NCBI RefSeq assembly: GCF_003149025.1
Contig: NZ_QGDV01000007.1
Location: 100,007 to 164,006, forward strand
DNA: 64,000 nucleotides
DNA from: Rathayibacter iranicus NCPPB 2253 = VKM Ac-1602
GTDB lineage: Bacteria > Actinomycetota > Actinomycetes > Actinomycetales > Microbacteriaceae
Direction: 5' to 3'
Position numbers and translations under genes: made by a program. The notes below the pieces were generated by a model. It was not told where the DNA came from. It ran no database searches and was given only the letters and a program-made list of their open reading frames with translations. The first letter of the stretch is position 1, and every line of letters starts with the position of its first letter. This document shows, piece by piece, positions 62,108 to 64,000 of this stretch.

Positions 62108-62960
62108 GCCTGGTGGGACGACGCGAGTGGAGCCCCCAACTTCCTCTCCCCGGTCCTTCGAACGCCCGGCGGCGTCACCGGCGTCGGCGACCAGCGGAGC
62201 GCACCGGACACTCCACCAGCGCCCAGGACCCATGGAAACCCTCCTCCACCACCACCGTCGGGCCCCATCGGCCTAGCCATAATCGGCGCCCTCACCTTCG
62301 CCGGACTGGAATGGATGGGCCGACGCGCCTACGACCCCACCACCCGGGGATTCCTCTCCACCGACCCCGTGCCGCCCGTGTGGGGCGCGGCCTGGTCCGG
62401 GAACCCGTACTCCTTCGCGGGCAACGACCCCGTGCACGCGCTCGACCCCGCGGGTTTAAGCCCCGTCAGCGACGCGCAACTCCAGGCCTACCGCGACGGA
62501 CACAACGGGGCCTTCGCCGCCGCCGGAGACTTCCTGGCGGACAACTGGGAATACATCGCCGGCGGCGCCATGGCTCTCGCTGGCGGCGCCCTGATGTTCA
62601 TCGGAATCGGCGGCCCCATCGGTGCCGCCCTCGTCGGCGCTGGAATCGACGTCATCGTCCAAAAAGCCACCACCGGCTCCGTCAACTGGACACAAACCGC
62701 CCTCATGGCCGTCACCGGCGGCGTCGGCAGCAGCCTCATGGCAGCCCGCCTCAGCGCAGCCGGGATCAACGGCCTCAAAGCCGCAGTCGCCACCGAAGCC
62801 GCCTCCGGCGCCGCGTCCGGCGCTTCCGGCGACGCGTACGCCTACGCCTCCGGACCTGGACCCCACACCCTCGACGGCTTCCTCCAAGCCTCCGGCGGCG
62901 GCGCACTCTCCGGCGCCGCCATGGGAGCCGGCGGACCACTCCTCGGACACGGCCTCGCCG
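62108..62960 (+). repeat. RHS core and pretoxin direct repeat, copy 2 (orphan)
   Basis: From about 62108 the sequence matches 60460 onward (TGGTGGGACGACGCGAG shared). A part near 62190-62290 is shortened relative to copy 1. No RHS repeats or start lie before it, so this is a displaced cassette. Confidence 0.78.
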
Positions 62961-63400
62961 GAGCCGGACGCTCCACGCGCACCCTCCTCGGCAAAGAAGC
63001 AGACGCCCTCACACCAGACATCACCACACCAAACGAACCACTCAACGCCGTCACACCCGTCCCCGACGACTACGTCAACCTCGCCAGCCCCGAGCGAACC
63101 AGGCATATCCTCGACGGCGAACCGGGCACGAACGGAGGGGGGCACCGGTTTCCGGGAGGAAAAGGTAAGTCGCTTTTTCCGAGGGAGTGGTCTGACGAGA
63201 AAATCATGCACGAGATATCAGATGTGGCGACGGACCCATCGCTGACTTGGACCGAAAAGGAAATACCTCCGTCGATGCTCAGCCGAATGGACGAATATCA
63301 ACCCCGCTTTGATGTAATAGGGGAAAGAGATGGAGTCAGAATGAAAGTAATAATAGCACCTAGCGGAGAAGGGATTATCACCGGCTATCCAATTCGCTAG
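62315..63400 (+). CDS. orphan RHS C-terminal cassette with EndoU nuclease toxin
   Basis: The reading frame from ATG 62315 gives 361 residues: RHS core (GRRAYDPTTRGFLSTDP to DPAGL), pretoxin region as in the large gene (to about 215), a linker, and a tip from about 258 with TRHILDGE, GGGHRFPGGKGKSLFP, EWSDEKIMHEISDVATDP and a final VRMKVIIAPSGEGIITGYP. This fits the bacterial EndoU RNase domain, with the catalytic His residues in HILDG and GGHR. It lacks the secretion part and so is probably silent until recombined into the main gene. The tip DNA is AT-rich. Confidence 0.82.
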   Translation: MGRRAYDPTTRGFLSTDPVPPVWGAAWSGNPYSFAGNDPVHALDPAGLSPVSDAQLQAYRDGHNGAFAAAGDFLADNWEYIAGGAMALAGGALMFIGIGGPIGAALVGAGIDVIVQKATTGSVNWTQTALMAVTGGVGSSLMAARLSAAGINGLKAAVATEAASGAASGASGDAYAYASGPGPHTLDGFLQASGGGALSGAAMGAGGPLLGHGLAGAGRSTRTLLGKEADALTPDITTPNEPLNAVTPVPDDYVNLASPERTRHILDGEPGTNGGGHRFPGGKGKSLFPREWSDEKIMHEISDVATDPSLTWTEKEIPPSMLSRMDEYQPRFDVIGERDGVRMKVIIAPSGEGIITGYPIR

Positions 63401-63584
63401 ACGACGAAGAATTTACACGCGTGCTCCGGCGGTGAACATCCTGTTCAGTTGCTGCTCGCGCAACTCACCCAGTCCACCCATCAGTTCAACGCGGAAGGGA
63501 ATCGCGGCTTGATTGACTCAAGCGTTATATTTCCCGCGTATTACCACAGGCCAAATCGCCCTAAGGAGGGGACGCACAACAAAC

Positions 63585-63839
63585 ATGGCACAAATTACAT
63601 GGCAAGAAGCAGAACGAAGTCTAGAAACAATCATTGCCGAGTTAAGAGAACAGTTCCCTGCGACGATCCTAGATGATTTGCGCGAATACATCGAAGCCGG
63701 TGAGTACACCATTTGTCTAGAAACGGTTTTGCTCTGGCTAGATCGACCGGTGCCACATTTCATTTACGACACTATCGAGAGGCTCGCAGCGAACTTGCAA
63801 CTTTCCCCGAAAACCTTGGAACGCCTGAGATACGAATAA
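63585..63839 (+). CDS. MafI-like immunity protein for the EndoU toxin
   Basis: This 84-residue helical protein (LREQFPATILDDLREYIEAGEY, LETVLLWLDRPVPHFIYDTIERLAANLQL) resembles MafI-type immunity proteins, which are known partners of EndoU toxins. The ATG at 63585 follows AAGGAGGG by 14 bases, a little long. It lies 185 bases after the EndoU cassette. Base use is AT-rich, as in the toxin tip. Confidence 0.72.
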   Translation: MAQITWQEAERSLETIIAELREQFPATILDDLREYIEAGEYTICLETVLLWLDRPVPHFIYDTIERLAANLQLSPKTLERLRYE

Positions 63840-64000
63840 AAGACATACTCGAGATGGTTAAACCGATGGAAAGCCCTCGCGAGCATCTTATCCGCCTTGA
63901 ATTTACCGGCTCTTCGCAGTTGAGGGTGTAGCCGTACGGGTGTGGGGTTGGCGCGTCGTGGCCGGGAGTGGGGTCGAGGTCTTCCGATGATGGAGGTTCC
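63840..64000. other. window end, nothing recognised
   Basis: The last 161 bases show no convincing gene start or end. The return to high GC after about 63930 suggests that the AT-rich toxin insert ends here. Confidence 0.3.

Noticed and set aside
1..64000. CRISPR arrays, tRNA or rRNA genes
   Set aside because: No evenly spaced short repeats and no cloverleaf or rRNA-like sequence were seen in reading.

Overview
The window is high-GC actinobacterial DNA, most likely a plant-associated Microbacteriaceae (a Rathayibacter, Clavibacter or Curtobacterium type). The evidence is a DUF2017-ClpS pair, DprE1/DprE2-like and decaprenyl-phosphate phosphoribosyltransferase genes, an LAxTG cell-wall anchor signal, PspC-type two-component genes and a family of small secreted chymotrypsin-like proteases that resembles the Pat-1/Chp virulence proteases of Clavibacter. 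The genus is an inference.

Layout. 0.3-8.9 kb: housekeeping genes (DUF2017, ClpS, LLM oxidoreductase, M13 peptidase, a serine-hydrolase-fold protein without its catalytic lysine), then a Tat-exported protein with four 72-residue repeats and a lipid-anchored polysaccharide deacetylase. 9-13 kb: two AraC-like regulators around an FtsX-type permease. 13.1-25.2 kb: the most distinctive region, all on the minus strand. Six intact secreted serine proteases, one protease fragment and four small lipoproteins lie in a row; the last lipoprotein is coupled by a GTGA overlap to a MacAB-like exporter (membrane fusion protein, ATPase, permease). All six intact proteases share a conserved upstream block placed exactly 30 bases from a TAnnnT -10-like element, which suggests one regulon. 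25.3-35 kb: AraC-like regulators, two intact Tat-exported proteins and much decay: IS30 and IS5 remnants, broken Tat-protein copies, a lipoprotein with a 46-codon membrane-fusion-protein stub, and a broken lipoprotein.

35-44.4 kb: an acyltransferase-like membrane protein, an Xre/RES toxin-antitoxin pair, a response regulator and histidine kinase flanking a three-gene ABC transporter, and a second ABC operon. 44.4-52.6 kb: an NmrA-type reductase divergent from an AraC-like regulator, a PhoX phosphatase with an LAATG anchor, a PAP2 phosphatase, and a PspC histidine kinase fused out of frame to a LuxR regulator by deletion, divergent from a PspC membrane protein. 52.6-56.1 kb: decaprenyl-phosphoryl-arabinose synthesis genes with a GtrA protein. 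56.3-63.9 kb: a polymorphic-toxin locus made of an 1815-residue RHS protein with an unusual tip and a small downstream gene, then an orphan RHS cassette with an EndoU nuclease tip and a MafI-like immunity gene.

Overall the window looks like a chromosomal stretch carrying a secreted-protein island that expanded by tandem duplication and later partly decayed. All functional calls come from reading translations and recalled family features; no database search was run.
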